Below are positions 18,783 to 27,543 of a stretch of 64,000 nucleotides of DNA, in pieces. Under the pieces are notes generated by a model. That model searched no databases, was not told the DNA's origin, and was given only the letters and a program-made list of their open reading frames with translations. The DNA is taken from NCBI RefSeq assembly GCF_003590795.1, contig NZ_QYUL01000001.1, forward strand, positions 1,629,001 to 1,693,000. The letters are read 5' to 3'. Every line of letters begins with the position of its first letter. Positions within the stretch are counted from its first letter, which is position 1. Origin of the DNA: Azospirillum cavernae (lineage in GTDB: Bacteria; Pseudomonadota; Alphaproteobacteria; Azospirillales; Azospirillaceae). The position numbers were made by a program, and so were the translations under genes.

Positions 18783-18988
18783 CCGCCGGGCCGGAGGCCG
18801 CCAAGCCGCCGCGCCGCGACCGCATGGTCGGGCTGTTCCTGCTCGCCCTGGTTCTGTTCAACCCGCCGCTGCTCCGCCTGTTCGGGGTGGAGGGCGCTCT
18901 GTTCGGCCTGCCGCCGCTTTACGCCTACATCCTGATCGCCTGGGCGGCGGTGATCGGCTTGGCGGCGCTGGTGGCGGAGCGGCGATGA
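18779..18988 (+). CDS. Small two-helix membrane protein upstream of symporter kinase
   Basis: 69 residues: a basic front (PPRRDRMVG), helix one (LFLLALVLFNPPLLRLF) and helix two (YAYILIAWAAVIGLAALVAERR). A TTG start overlaps the upstream stop (TTGA); ATG 18824 is the alternative. Small proteins of this shape commonly precede sodium/solute symporter-type proteins, so it may be an accessory subunit of the adjacent symporter-kinase. It sits between two genes of what looks like one operon. Confidence 0.7.
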   Translation: MTAGPEAAKPPRRDRMVGLFLLALVLFNPPLLRLFGVEGALFGLPPLYAYILIAWAAVIGLAALVAERR

Positions 18989-19017
18989 TGAGTTCTTCGC
19001 GCTTGGGAGGCTGAGCG

Positions 19018-21711
19018 ATGGCCTGGACCAGCGTCCTGTTCGTTTCGCTGGCCTATTTGTCGGCGCTGTTCGCCATCGCCCATTGGGCGGACCGGCGGGC
19101 GGCGGCGGGGCGCAGCGTCATCGCGTCGCCCACCATCTACGCGCTGTCGCTGGGGGTTTATTGCACGACCTGGACCTTTTACGGGTCGGTCGGGCGGGCG
19201 GCGTCGCTGGGCATCGGCTTTTTGCCGATCTATCTCGGCCCCACCCTGCTGATGCTGCTGGCCCCGCTGCCGCTGCGGAAAATCCTGCGGATCGCCAAGA
19301 ACCAGCGCATCACCTCCATCGCCGATTTCCTGGGAAGCCGCTATGGCCGCAGCCCCCTGCTGGGCGGGCTGGTCGCGCTGACCGCCGTGGTCGGCGTCAC
19401 CCCCTACATCGCCTTGCAGTTGAAGGCGGTGGCGGTCAGCTTCGACGCGCTGACGGGGACCGGCGCGGGGGAGCGCCTGCCCTTTCTCGACAATGGGTTC
19501 CTGATCGCCGCGACCATGGCGCTGTTCGCCATCGTCTTCGGCGCCCGCCAGATCGACGCCGCCGAGCATCACCCCGGCATGGTCGCCGCCGTCGCCTTTG
19601 AATCGCTGGTCAAGCTGGCGGCCTTTCTCGCCGTCGGCGGCTTCGTCGTCTGGGGGCTGCATGACGGGCTGGAGGATCTGTTCCGCGCCGCCGCCGCCCG
19701 CCCCGACGTGCAGCGCCTGTTTTCCGCCGATCTGGCGTTGGGCGGCGGGGCATGGACCACCAGCCTGGTGTTGGCGGCGGCGGCGGCGCTGTGCCTGCCC
19801 CGGCAATTCCAGGTCATGGTGATCGAGAATGTCGATGAGCGGCACCTGAACCGCGCCCTCTGGCTGTTTCCGCTCTACATGCTGCTCATCAACCTGTTCG
19901 TTCTGCCGGTGGCGGTGGCTGGGCTGCTGCGCTTTGGCGGAACCACCGACCCGGACCTGTTCGTGCTGGCCCTGCCGATGGCGGGCGGGGCGGAGGGGTT
20001 GGCGCTGCTGGCCTTCCTCGGCGGGCTGTCCGCCGCCGCCGGGATGATCGTCGTCGAGTCGGTCGCCCTGTCCACTATGGTGTGCAACGATCTGGTCATG
20101 CCCGCGCTGCTGCGGCTGCGCCACCCGGCGCTGGAACGCTCGACCGACCTGTCGCCGCTGCTGCTGACCATCCGCCGGGCGGCCATCGCCATCATTCTGC
20201 TGCTCGGCTACGTCTATTTCCGGGTGGCGGGGTCGGCTTACGCCCTGGTCTCCATCGGGCTGATTTCCTTCGCGGCGGTGGCGCAATTCGCCCCGGCGCT
20301 GATCGGCGGGCTGTATTGGAAGGGGGCCACCCGGCGCGGCGCGCTGGCCGGGGTCGCCGCCGGGACGCTGGTGTGGGCCTACACGCTGCTGTTGCCCAGC
20401 TTCGCCCGGTCGGGCTGGCTGCCCGCCTCCTTCATCGAGCTTGGCCCGTGGGGCGTCGCCGCCCTGCGGCCCTACGCCCTGTTCGGGCTGGAGGGGTTCG
20501 ATCCGCTGACTCACGCCCTGTTCTGGAGCGCGTTGGCCAACATCGGCCTGTATGTCGGTCTGTCGCTGTTCGACCGCCCCGATTCGGCGGAGCTGGCCCA
20601 GGCCGCCGCCTTCGTCGATGTGTTCGAGCGCGCCGATTCGGCGGAACCGATCGCCGATTGGCGCGGAGCGGTGCGCGTCGGCGACCTGTCCCGCGTCGTC
20701 GCCCGTTTTCTCGGACCGCAACGCGCCGAACGGGCCTTCGCCGGGGATGACCCGGAGTCGCTGGCCGGGCCGAAGCGGCTGCGGCTGGCCGAACGGCTGC
20801 TGGCCGGGGCCATCGGCGGCGCGTCCGCCCGCGTCGCCTTGGCCTCAATCGCGCCGGGCGGGGCGGTCGGCACGGCGGAACTGCTGCGGATGCTCGACGA
20901 AACCAGCCACGTCATCGCCCACAGCCGGGCGTTGGAACTCAAAACCGCCGAGTTGGAGCGCGCCACCGACGCGCTGCGCGCCGCCAACGAACGGCTGACC
21001 GCGCTGGACCGGCTGAAGGACGAGTTTCTGTCCACCGTGACGCACGAGCTGCGCACGCCGCTGACCTCGATTCGCGCGCTCAGCGAGATCCTGCACGACG
21101 ATCCCGGCATCGAGGCCGACCAGCGCCGCGAGTTTCTGGCCATCGTCATCGCCGAAAGCGAGCGGCTGACCCGCCTCATCAACCAAGTGCTCGACATGGC
21201 GAAGATCGAGGCCGGGGAAATGGATTGGACCATCGGCCCGCTCGACCCGGCGGCGGCGCTGGAGCAGGCGGCGGCGGCGACCGCCGGGCTGTTCCAGGAA
21301 CGCGGGGTGACGCTGGACACGGCGATTCCCCCCGATCTGCCGCCGGTTTTGGCCGATCAGGATCGGTTGGTTCAGGTCGTCGTCAATCTGCTGTCCAACG
21401 CCGCGAAATTCACGCCCCCCGGCGGGCGGGTGACGCTGTCCGCCGAAAAGCGGGACGATGCCCTGCGCGTGGCCGTGACCGACACCGGCCCCGGCCTCGC
21501 CCCCGAACATCATGAGGTCGTCTTCGACCGATTCCGCCAAGTGGGCGACCCGATGACCGACAAGCCCGCCGGAACCGGTTTGGGGCTGGCCATCTGCAAA
21601 CGCATCGTCGAGCATCTGGGCGGGCGAATCGGCGTGGTCAGCGCCCCCGGCGCGGGCGCCTCCTTTTGGTTCACCCTCCCCCTGGTGAACGCGCAAGACC
21701 GCCGCACTTAA
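19018..21711 (+). CDS. Sodium/solute symporter-family sensor histidine kinase (CrbS/CbrA-like)
   Basis: 897 residues. The N-terminal ~520 residues form a 12- to 13-helix SSS/SLC5 module (TIYALSLGVYCTTWTFYGSVGRAA, ITSIADFLGSRYGRSP, LPRQFQVMVIENVDE). After a linker and coiled coil come HisKA with an intact box (LSTVTHELRTPLTSIRA) and HATPase with N box (NLLSNAAKFTPPGG), DTGPGLAP and GTGLGLAICK. SSS-kinases such as CrbS and CbrA couple solute sensing or transport to carbon-use regulation. The neighbouring single receiver gene (16171-16581) is the probable partner. No transcription-factor output is encoded nearby. Confidence 0.92.
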   Translation: MAWTSVLFVSLAYLSALFAIAHWADRRAAAGRSVIASPTIYALSLGVYCTTWTFYGSVGRAASLGIGFLPIYLGPTLLMLLAPLPLRKILRIAKNQRITSIADFLGSRYGRSPLLGGLVALTAVVGVTPYIALQLKAVAVSFDALTGTGAGERLPFLDNGFLIAATMALFAIVFGARQIDAAEHHPGMVAAVAFESLVKLAAFLAVGGFVVWGLHDGLEDLFRAAAARPDVQRLFSADLALGGGAWTTSLVLAAAAALCLPRQFQVMVIENVDERHLNRALWLFPLYMLLINLFVLPVAVAGLLRFGGTTDPDLFVLALPMAGGAEGLALLAFLGGLSAAAGMIVVESVALSTMVCNDLVMPALLRLRHPALERSTDLSPLLLTIRRAAIAIILLLGYVYFRVAGSAYALVSIGLISFAAVAQFAPALIGGLYWKGATRRGALAGVAAGTLVWAYTLLLPSFARSGWLPASFIELGPWGVAALRPYALFGLEGFDPLTHALFWSALANIGLYVGLSLFDRPDSAELAQAAAFVDVFERADSAEPIADWRGAVRVGDLSRVVARFLGPQRAERAFAGDDPESLAGPKRLRLAERLLAGAIGGASARVALASIAPGGAVGTAELLRMLDETSHVIAHSRALELKTAELERATDALRAANERLTALDRLKDEFLSTVTHELRTPLTSIRALSEILHDDPGIEADQRREFLAIVIAESERLTRLINQVLDMAKIEAGEMDWTIGPLDPAAALEQAAAATAGLFQERGVTLDTAIPPDLPPVLADQDRLVQVVVNLLSNAAKFTPPGGRVTLSAEKRDDALRVAVTDTGPGLAPEHHEVVFDRFRQVGDPMTDKPAGTGLGLAICKRIVEHLGGRIGVVSAPGAGASFWFTLPLVNAQDRRT

Positions 21712-22042
21712 GCAATCAAGACGCGTCAATGGGCAAACACCCCACTCCACAGGCCAGAAACGCGTGTTACTATAACGCGCACGTCATGCCGCGCGATGCT
21801 GGTGGAAGGGATAAGTCTTGCGGTTTTCCGGCCTTGACCGACGATTGGCGCCCACAACCCCGACAGGGCAAAGCGGCTCACCTCTTCCCGTTGGCGCAAT
21901 CCGCGCTTATGGTGTGACCGACGGTTCCGGCTTCGGGCGGCGAACGGCACGGGGTGTTCGCGCTCTGTCGGCTGGCCGCGTTCGGGGAACGGTCCCGCAA
22001 AAACGATTCGCTGATTCAGCGGGTTGGCGTTAGGGAAGCGGG
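21712..22042. other. Intergenic region, no gene recognised
   Basis: 331 bases between the symporter kinase and the next receiver-kinase gene. Short frames here have no convincing ribosome binding site or family. A moderately AT-rich patch (21760-21790) could hold the promoter of the downstream gene, but no clear -35/-10 pair is seen. Confidence 0.5.
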
Positions 22043-23659
22043 ATGGGCAAGATTCTGGTGGTCGATGACGAGCGGGATGTGGAGGCGCTGATTATGCAGC
22101 GCTTCCGCCGCGCCGTCCGTGCGGGAGAGTTGGAGTTCCTCTTCGCCCACAACGGGCAGGAGGCGTTGGCGACGTTGCGCGCCGAACCCGACATCGACAT
22201 GGTGTTGAGCGACATCAACATGCCCGGCATGGATGGCCTGACCCTGCTGGACCATTTGCCGCAGGTGAACGCCGACATCCGCGCCGTGATGGTCTCGGCC
22301 TATGGCGATTTGGGCAATGTTCGGGCCGCGATGAATCGCGGCGCCTTCGACTTCATCATCAAGCCCATTGATTTCGCCGACCTCGAAGCCACCATCCACA
22401 AGACGCTGGACGCCTGCAAGACGGTGCGCAAACTGCGCGACGCCTTGCAGGAAACCCGCACGGCGGAAGCCGCGTCGCGCGCGCAAGCCGCCCGGTTGCG
22501 CCGCGTGCTCGACACCAGCCCAATCGGCGTGTCGATCCTGACCGAAGCCGGGGAGCTTCTCTACAGCAACCAGCGCTGCGTCGAACTGTTCGGCGCCACG
22601 CCCGACTCCATGCGCCAGCGCGGGGCCGACGCCCTGTTCCGCCATGTCGAGGACCGCGACCGCCCGGCCAATCGGACCCGCGACGGCGAGGCGATCCGCA
22701 ACGACGAAATTCATTTCGTCCGCGACGACGGCCGCACGGTCTGGATGATTATGTCCTTCGACCACACCGTCTATGAAGGGCGCGCCGTTTACATCGTCTG
22801 GCTCTACGACATCACCGAACGCAAGGTCCAGGCCGAGGCGCTGCGCAGCGCCAAGGAAGCGGCGGAAAAGGCGTTGAGCGATCTGGAACGCATGCAAAGC
22901 GACCTGATCCGCGCGGAAAAGATGGCCGTGATCGGTGAATTGATCGCCGCCGTGGCGCACGAGATCAACACGCCGGTCGGCATCGCGCTGACCGCCGCCA
23001 CCCATCTGCAAAATGTTTCCGAGGCGATCATCCTGACCTTCAACGGCGGGCTGCTCCGCAAAAGCGACTTTCAGGAGTATGTCGGCACCGCCAGCGAGGT
23101 GTCGGGCCTGCTGGTGTCCAACATCGAACGCGCGGCGGCCCTGGTGCAAAGCCTGAAGCTGGTGACGGAGGGCAAAGCGTCGTCGCCGCGCAGCCGCTTC
23201 GACCTGCGCGAATATCTGTCCGACATCATCCTGGCGGTGCGCGTTCAACCCGCCGCCATCGGTCATGATCTGCGGCTGGAATGCCCGGACGGTCTGGTTC
23301 TGGACACCTACCCCGGCGCGCTGACCGAGGTGTTGATCGCCCTGTTGACCAACGCCTTCGCCCACGCCTTCGACCCCGACCATCATCCAGGCGGTCACGT
23401 GGCCGTGACCGCCCGCCTGTTGAGCGATGAGCGGGTGGAGTTGCGGGTGTCCGACAATGGGCGCGGCATCCCAACGGAAATCCTGCCGCGCTTGTTCCAG
23501 CCCTTCGCCACGACCCGGCGCGGCGCGGGCAGCATGGGGTTGGGCTTGTACGCCGTGTTCAATCTGGTGACGGGCAAGCTGGCGGGGGAAATCAACATCG
23601 ACAGCGCGTCTGATTGTGGGACGTCCGTCATCCTCCGCCTGCCGCTCGACGCGCCTTAG
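22043..23659 (+). CDS. Hybrid sensor: receiver-PAS-histidine kinase
   Basis: 538 residues, soluble. An N-terminal receiver (ILVVDDERD, phospho-acceptor in MVLSDINMPGMDGL, lysine in FIIKPID) is followed by a coiled coil, a PAS domain (~155-270, LDTSPIGVSILTEAGELLYSN) and a second coiled coil. Then come HisKA with AVAHEINTPVGIAL and a HATPase with LTNAFAHAF, VSDNGRGIP and GSMGLGLYAV. The receiver-first order indicates it is controlled by another kinase. The next locus encodes another PAS kinase plus a receiver with a nearly identical SDINMPG motif, so the two loci may be paralogous or one pathway. Confidence 0.92.
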   Translation: MGKILVVDDERDVEALIMQRFRRAVRAGELEFLFAHNGQEALATLRAEPDIDMVLSDINMPGMDGLTLLDHLPQVNADIRAVMVSAYGDLGNVRAAMNRGAFDFIIKPIDFADLEATIHKTLDACKTVRKLRDALQETRTAEAASRAQAARLRRVLDTSPIGVSILTEAGELLYSNQRCVELFGATPDSMRQRGADALFRHVEDRDRPANRTRDGEAIRNDEIHFVRDDGRTVWMIMSFDHTVYEGRAVYIVWLYDITERKVQAEALRSAKEAAEKALSDLERMQSDLIRAEKMAVIGELIAAVAHEINTPVGIALTAATHLQNVSEAIILTFNGGLLRKSDFQEYVGTASEVSGLLVSNIERAAALVQSLKLVTEGKASSPRSRFDLREYLSDIILAVRVQPAAIGHDLRLECPDGLVLDTYPGALTEVLIALLTNAFAHAFDPDHHPGGHVAVTARLLSDERVELRVSDNGRGIPTEILPRLFQPFATTRRGAGSMGLGLYAVFNLVTGKLAGEINIDSASDCGTSVILRLPLDAP

Positions 23660-23680
23660 AGCCGATTCATCAAAGCCTAA

Positions 23681-23793
23681 GCAGGTTTCTCCAGATCGGG
23701 CCACACATGGCCCGGCCTGGAGAAACCTGCGGACTCTCTGTTTTGCAGGTTTTCCGAGCCTGCCCATGTGTGGGCAGAGTTCGGAAAACCTGC
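23681..23793. repeat. Inverted pair of long structured hairpin repeats
   Basis: Hairpin 1 (23681-23730): GCAGGTTTCTCCAG pairs with CTGGAGAAACCTGC, enclosing GGGCCACACATGGCCC. Hairpin 2 (23745-23793): GCAGGTTTTCCGA pairs with TCGGAAAACCTGC, enclosing CTGCCCATGTGTGGGCAG. The reverse complement of hairpin 2 reads like a diverged copy of hairpin 1 in which stem differences are compensated on both arms. This suggests a REP-type element pair or structured RNA. It lies between two kinase genes. Confidence 0.75.
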
Positions 23794-23913
23794 TTGCGGA
23801 TCGCACAGGCTTTTCACCCGCTTGCTCGAACGCGCCTCGCCGTCCTGATTGCATCGCCGCCGTCCCTGCACAACAATGACCGAACACAAACGGCATCGGG
23901 ACACAGCACGGCC

Positions 23914-25629
23914 ATGAACGCTCCTGACCACAGCGGCGAGCACCTTCTGGACGGCACCATCGATCCCCCCGTCACGGTGGAGGGCACGCTCGACAGCGCC
24001 CGACTCTACCGCGATCAGGTCATGTCGATCATGCCCGGCCTGCTGGTCCATCGCGGCGAGGACATCCTCCATTGCAACGAGGGGCTGGCCCATCTGCTGG
24101 GCTATCTTGCCCCCGACGATGTGCTGGTTCTGCCCAGCGTGATGCGGCTTGTGCCCGACGACGCCCTCTTCTCCGAGCGTCAGGCCTATGACCAATGCCT
24201 GTCCGGCCTGACGCGCGCCGACGTCCGACGCACCAAGCGGCGGCGCGCCGACAACAGCGTCCAGTGGTTCGATCAGGTGCTGGAGCCGATTGATTGGGGC
24301 GGAAAGCCGGCGGTGATGGAGATGCTGGCGCAAGTGCGCCCCCACATCGGCTTCACCGAATTGCCGCATCAATGGCAACGGCTCCAGGCCGCCATCGACG
24401 CGATGCCGAACGGCGTCCTGATGCTCGACCGTGAAGGCCGGATGGAAGGGTTGAACAGCGAGTTGCTGCGTCTGTGGGACTATCCCCCCGGCCTGTTCCC
24501 ACCCGGCACGCCGATGGACGTCATGCTGCGCTACAACCACCAGCGCGGCGATTACGGCGATTGCACCGAGGATGATAAAATCTCGGAAATCCGCAAGTTG
24601 TTCCAGGTCAAGGGCGTCATCAATTCAGAGCGCCGGGTTCCCAGCGGACGCGTTTTGGACATCCGCACCGCGCCGCGCGCCGACGGCGGCATCGTCGTCA
24701 CCCATGTTGACATCACCGAACGCAAACGAATCGAAGACGAGCTGCGCGAAGCCAAGGAGCGCGCCGAATCCATTCTGGAAGAGCTGCGCGACACGCAGCA
24801 GCAACTGATTGTTCAGGAAAAAATGGCCTCCCTGGGCCAGCTCACCGCCGGGATCGCCCATGAACTGAAAAACCCCCTGAACTTCGTCAACAATTTCGCT
24901 GAACTGACCAGCGAATTGCTGGATGAACTGCTGAGTTTGCTCGGCCCATTGGACAATCGGCTCGACCAGGACGCCCAGGCCGAGGCCAAGGATCTGGTGT
25001 CGAGTCTGCACAGCAACTTGCGCAAGATCGCCGACCATGGCCGTCGCGCCGACAACATCGTCAAAAGCATGCTGGCCCATTCACGCGGCGGCGGCGGCGA
25101 ATGGCAGCGCACCGACGTGAATCCACTGGTCGAAGAGGCTCTGGCCCTGGCCTATCACGCGGTGCGCGCCCAGGATCGCGAGTTCAACACCAGTTTTATC
25201 CGCCATTACGATCCAAACGTCGGCGAGGTGAAAATCGTTCCCCCGGACATTTCCCGCGTTCTGGTCAATCTGTTCACCAACTCCTTCTATGCGGTGCGCA
25301 AACGTCAGCAAGCCGAAGCAGACCCCAACTATCACCCCACGCTCACCATAGCGACGTCTGATTGCGGCGACAAAATAGAAATTCGCGTTCGTGATAATGG
25401 CGTCGGGATGTCACAGGCGGTAATTGCGAAACTCTTCACGCCATTCTTCACAACCAAGCCAACAGGAGAAGGAACAGGCTTAGGACTTTCGCTCAGCTAT
25501 GACATCGTGGTACATCAACATAGGGGTCGCTTTGACGTTGCCAGCGTTGAGAACGACCACGCAGAGTTCACGATCACGCTGCCACGCGCCATTCCGGCGG
25601 TGTCGCTAGGGGAGCGCCGCAAGCCATGA
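23914..25629 (+). CDS. PAS-containing sensor histidine kinase
   Basis: 571 residues without membrane helices. Two PAS-like regions (about 30-140, VMSIMPGLLVHRGEDILHCNEGLAHLLGY; 160-275, LQAAIDAMPNGVLMLDREGRMEGLN ending HVDITERKR) are followed by a coiled coil, HisKA with GIAHELKNPLNFVNNF and HATPase with NLFTNSFYAV, DNGVGMS and GEGTGLGLSLSYDI. Its stop overlaps the start of a receiver gene (ATGA), its obvious partner. Around 25330-25560 the base composition becomes visibly less GC-rich than in the rest of the gene. ATG 23914 was chosen; longer frames run through the hairpin pair upstream. Confidence 0.92.
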   Translation: MNAPDHSGEHLLDGTIDPPVTVEGTLDSARLYRDQVMSIMPGLLVHRGEDILHCNEGLAHLLGYLAPDDVLVLPSVMRLVPDDALFSERQAYDQCLSGLTRADVRRTKRRRADNSVQWFDQVLEPIDWGGKPAVMEMLAQVRPHIGFTELPHQWQRLQAAIDAMPNGVLMLDREGRMEGLNSELLRLWDYPPGLFPPGTPMDVMLRYNHQRGDYGDCTEDDKISEIRKLFQVKGVINSERRVPSGRVLDIRTAPRADGGIVVTHVDITERKRIEDELREAKERAESILEELRDTQQQLIVQEKMASLGQLTAGIAHELKNPLNFVNNFAELTSELLDELLSLLGPLDNRLDQDAQAEAKDLVSSLHSNLRKIADHGRRADNIVKSMLAHSRGGGGEWQRTDVNPLVEEALALAYHAVRAQDREFNTSFIRHYDPNVGEVKIVPPDISRVLVNLFTNSFYAVRKRQQAEADPNYHPTLTIATSDCGDKIEIRVRDNGVGMSQAVIAKLFTPFFTTKPTGEGTGLGLSLSYDIVVHQHRGRFDVASVENDHAEFTITLPRAIPAVSLGERRKP

Positions 25630-26021
25630 CCCTGGGTATTCTTGTCGTTGACGACGAACCCGACATCGAAGATTTGTTCCGGCAACGTTTCCGTGCGGAG
25701 CTGCGCAGCGGGCAGGTGGCCTTCCATTTCGCCGCATCCGCCGAGCAGGCCTTGGAAGCGTTGGACGTCGGTCTGACCCCGGAAACCTTCCTGGTGCTCA
25801 GCGACATCAACATGCCCGGCATGAGCGGGCTGGATCTGCTCCAACGGCTGCGCGCGCAGACGCCAGAGGTTCCGGTCATCATGGTGACGGCCTATGGCGA
25901 CATCGAAAACCGCCGCCGCGCGCTTGACAACGGCGCCACCAATCTGGTGACGAAGCCGGTGGATTTCACCGAATTGAAAAAGCTGGTGAACTCGATCATC
26001 GCTGACAAGCAGGCCGCGTAA
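25626..26021 (+). CDS. Single-domain response regulator
   Basis: 131 residues, a single receiver: ILVVDDEPDIEDLF, phospho-acceptor aspartate in VLSDINMPGMSGL, VIMVTAYGD and NLVTKPVDF. No output domain. The start overlaps the kinase stop by four bases, so the pair is cotranscribed and likely cognate. It resembles the receiver of the 22043-23659 hybrid (shared QRFR..., SDINMPG, AYGD motifs), suggesting duplication. Confidence 0.93.
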   Translation: MTLGILVVDDEPDIEDLFRQRFRAELRSGQVAFHFAASAEQALEALDVGLTPETFLVLSDINMPGMSGLDLLQRLRAQTPEVPVIMVTAYGDIENRRRALDNGATNLVTKPVDFTELKKLVNSIIADKQAA

Positions 26022-26028
26022 CCGGAGA

Positions 26029-26056
26029 GCGCCCTTTCCCTGCCGGAAAAGGGCGC
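26029..26056. terminator. Hairpin between convergent genes
   Basis: GCGCCCTTT (26029-26037) pairs with AAAGGGCGC (26048-26056) around a ten-base loop, between the convergent receiver gene and the E1-like gene. There is no T-run, but the position fits bidirectional termination. Confidence 0.5.
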
Positions 26057-26062
26057 CCATCG

Positions 26063-27220
26063 TCACACCCCGCAGACCGCCGCCAGATCGGTCAAAGCGA
26101 CCGACGCGCCCGGCCCGCAAGACGGGCATTCGGGATCGACCGGAACGGCGATCTCGTTGAATTCGCCGCGCAGACCGTCATACAGCAGCAGACGCCCGGC
26201 CAGCGGTTCGCCCAGCCCCAGCAACAGCTTGATCGTTTCCGCCGCCATGATCGTGCCGATCACGCCCGGCAACACCCCCAACACGCCCGCTTCCGCGCAG
26301 GATGGCGCGTATTCCGCCGGGGGCGGTTCGGGAAACAGGCAGCGGTAGCAAGGGCGCGCGCCCGGCGTCGCGCCGCCGAACACCGACACCTGCCCCTCAA
26401 AGCGGAAAATCGCCCCATAGACATTGGGAACGCCCAACGTCACGCAAGCGTCGTTGACCAGATAGCGCGTCGGCAGATTGTCCGACCCATCCACCACCAC
26501 GTCGTGACCGCCCAGCAAATCGAGGACGTTGCCAGCCTCCAGCCGGGTGTCGTGCGCCACCACCTCGATGGTCGGGTTGAGGTCGAGCAGAGCCGCCCGC
26601 CCGCTGTCCACCTTGCGTTGGCCCAGACGGCTTTCGGCGTGCAGGATCTGCCGTTGCAGATTGCTGCGCTCCACCTTGTCGTCGTCAATCAGGGTCAGAC
26701 GACCGACCCCGGCCGCCGCCAAATACAAGGCGATGGGCGACCCCAGCCCGCCAGCGCCAATCAGGGCGACGCGGCTGCGCAACAGACGGTGCTGACCGGC
26801 TTCACCGACCTCCGGCATGGTCAAATGGCGGCGGTAGCGCTCGCGCTGGGCCGCGTCGAGTTGCGGCGGCGTCTCCACCGGCAGGCCCGCCGCCTTCCAG
26901 GCGGAAAAGCCCCCGGCGAGCGACCGGACATCGCCGTAGCCCAACCGCGTCAAATCCTCCGCCGCGAACAGCGACCGCGCGCCACCGGCGCACATCAGCA
27001 CCAAGGTCCGGCTGGCGTCGGGCGCTTTCTCCTCGATCCGCAATTCCAGGAAGCCGCGCGGCAGGCGCACCGCCGCCACCGGACTGCCCGTCGCCGTCTC
27101 CTCATCCTCGCGGACGTCGATCAGCAGGGCGCCCGCCTGTTGCAAGGCCAAAGCCTCAGCCGGGCCAACCTCTGGAACACGGGCGCGCAGCTCCGCAAGC
27201 CGCCGATCCTTCAAGCTCAT
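26063..27220 (-). CDS. Rhodanese-ThiF/MoeB fusion: E1-like sulfur-carrier activating enzyme
   Basis: 385 residues. The N-terminal rhodanese domain (~20-115) has candidate persulfide cysteine C77 in MCAGGARS. The ThiF/MoeB adenylyltransferase domain (~120-375) has GAGGLGSP at 155-162 for ATP, DDDKVERSNLQRQ, and two zinc CxxC pairs (291-294 and 365-368). Such enzymes adenylate the C-terminal glycine of a ThiS/MoaD protein and convert it to a thiocarboxylate. The ThiS-like gene ends 44 bases upstream, followed by YcaO/TfuA further up, so the target is almost certainly that carrier. AGGAGGG before ATG 27220 decides the start over an upstream GTG at 27241. No thi or moa gene is nearby. Confidence 0.92.
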   Translation of the reverse strand: MSLKDRRLAELRARVPEVGPAEALALQQAGALLIDVREDEETATGSPVAAVRLPRGFLELRIEEKAPDASRTLVLMCAGGARSLFAAEDLTRLGYGDVRSLAGGFSAWKAAGLPVETPPQLDAAQRERYRRHLTMPEVGEAGQHRLLRSRVALIGAGGLGSPIALYLAAAGVGRLTLIDDDKVERSNLQRQILHAESRLGQRKVDSGRAALLDLNPTIEVVAHDTRLEAGNVLDLLGGHDVVVDGSDNLPTRYLVNDACVTLGVPNVYGAIFRFEGQVSVFGGATPGARPCYRCLFPEPPPAEYAPSCAEAGVLGVLPGVIGTIMAAETIKLLLGLGEPLAGRLLLYDGLRGEFNEIAVPVDPECPSCGPGASVALTDLAAVCGV

Positions 27221-27264
27221 GCAACCCTCCTCACGCGCCACTGGGCCGCGTCGCCGTCACCCGA

Positions 27265-27543
27265 TCAACCGCCCGCCAGAGCGACCATCACCGTCAAGGT
27301 GGCTCCCGCTGGCAGCGGCGCGTCCAGCCCGCCCAAACGGCGCACATCCTCCCGCCCGAGATAGACATTGACGAAGCGGCGCAAATCGCCCTCCGCCGTG
27401 AACAGCCGGTCCTGGAACGTCGCTTGCCCAGCGGTCAGCGCCGACAGGGCCTCGCGCACGGTCGCGCCCGGCACCGCCACCTGGTCGCGCCCGCCGACAA
27501 AGCCGCGCAGCGGCGTCGGAATGCGGATCGTCACGTCACTCAT
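27265..27543 (-). CDS. ThiS/MoaD-like sulfur carrier protein
   Basis: 92 residues with a ubiquitin-like pattern: short strand TIRIPTPLRGFVGG, PGATVREALSALTA, and a C-terminus ending ALAGG. The terminal Gly-Gly is the site of adenylation and thiocarboxylation in this family. FVNVYLGREDVRRLGGLDAPLPAGATLTVM is the typical loop before the last strand. The start overlaps the TfuA stop by four bases. In methanogens TfuA hydrolyses thiocarboxylated ThiS to release sulfur for YcaO, so this is the likely sulfur donor of the cluster. Confidence 0.92.
   Translation of the reverse strand: MSDVTIRIPTPLRGFVGGRDQVAVPGATVREALSALTAGQATFQDRLFTAEGDLRRFVNVYLGREDVRRLGGLDAPLPAGATLTVMVALAGG

Noticed and set aside
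26063..27543. ThiS/ThiF pair as part of thiamin or molybdopterin synthesis
   Set aside because: No thiG, thiE, moaE or other pathway genes nearby, and the pair is translationally linked to TfuA/YcaO.
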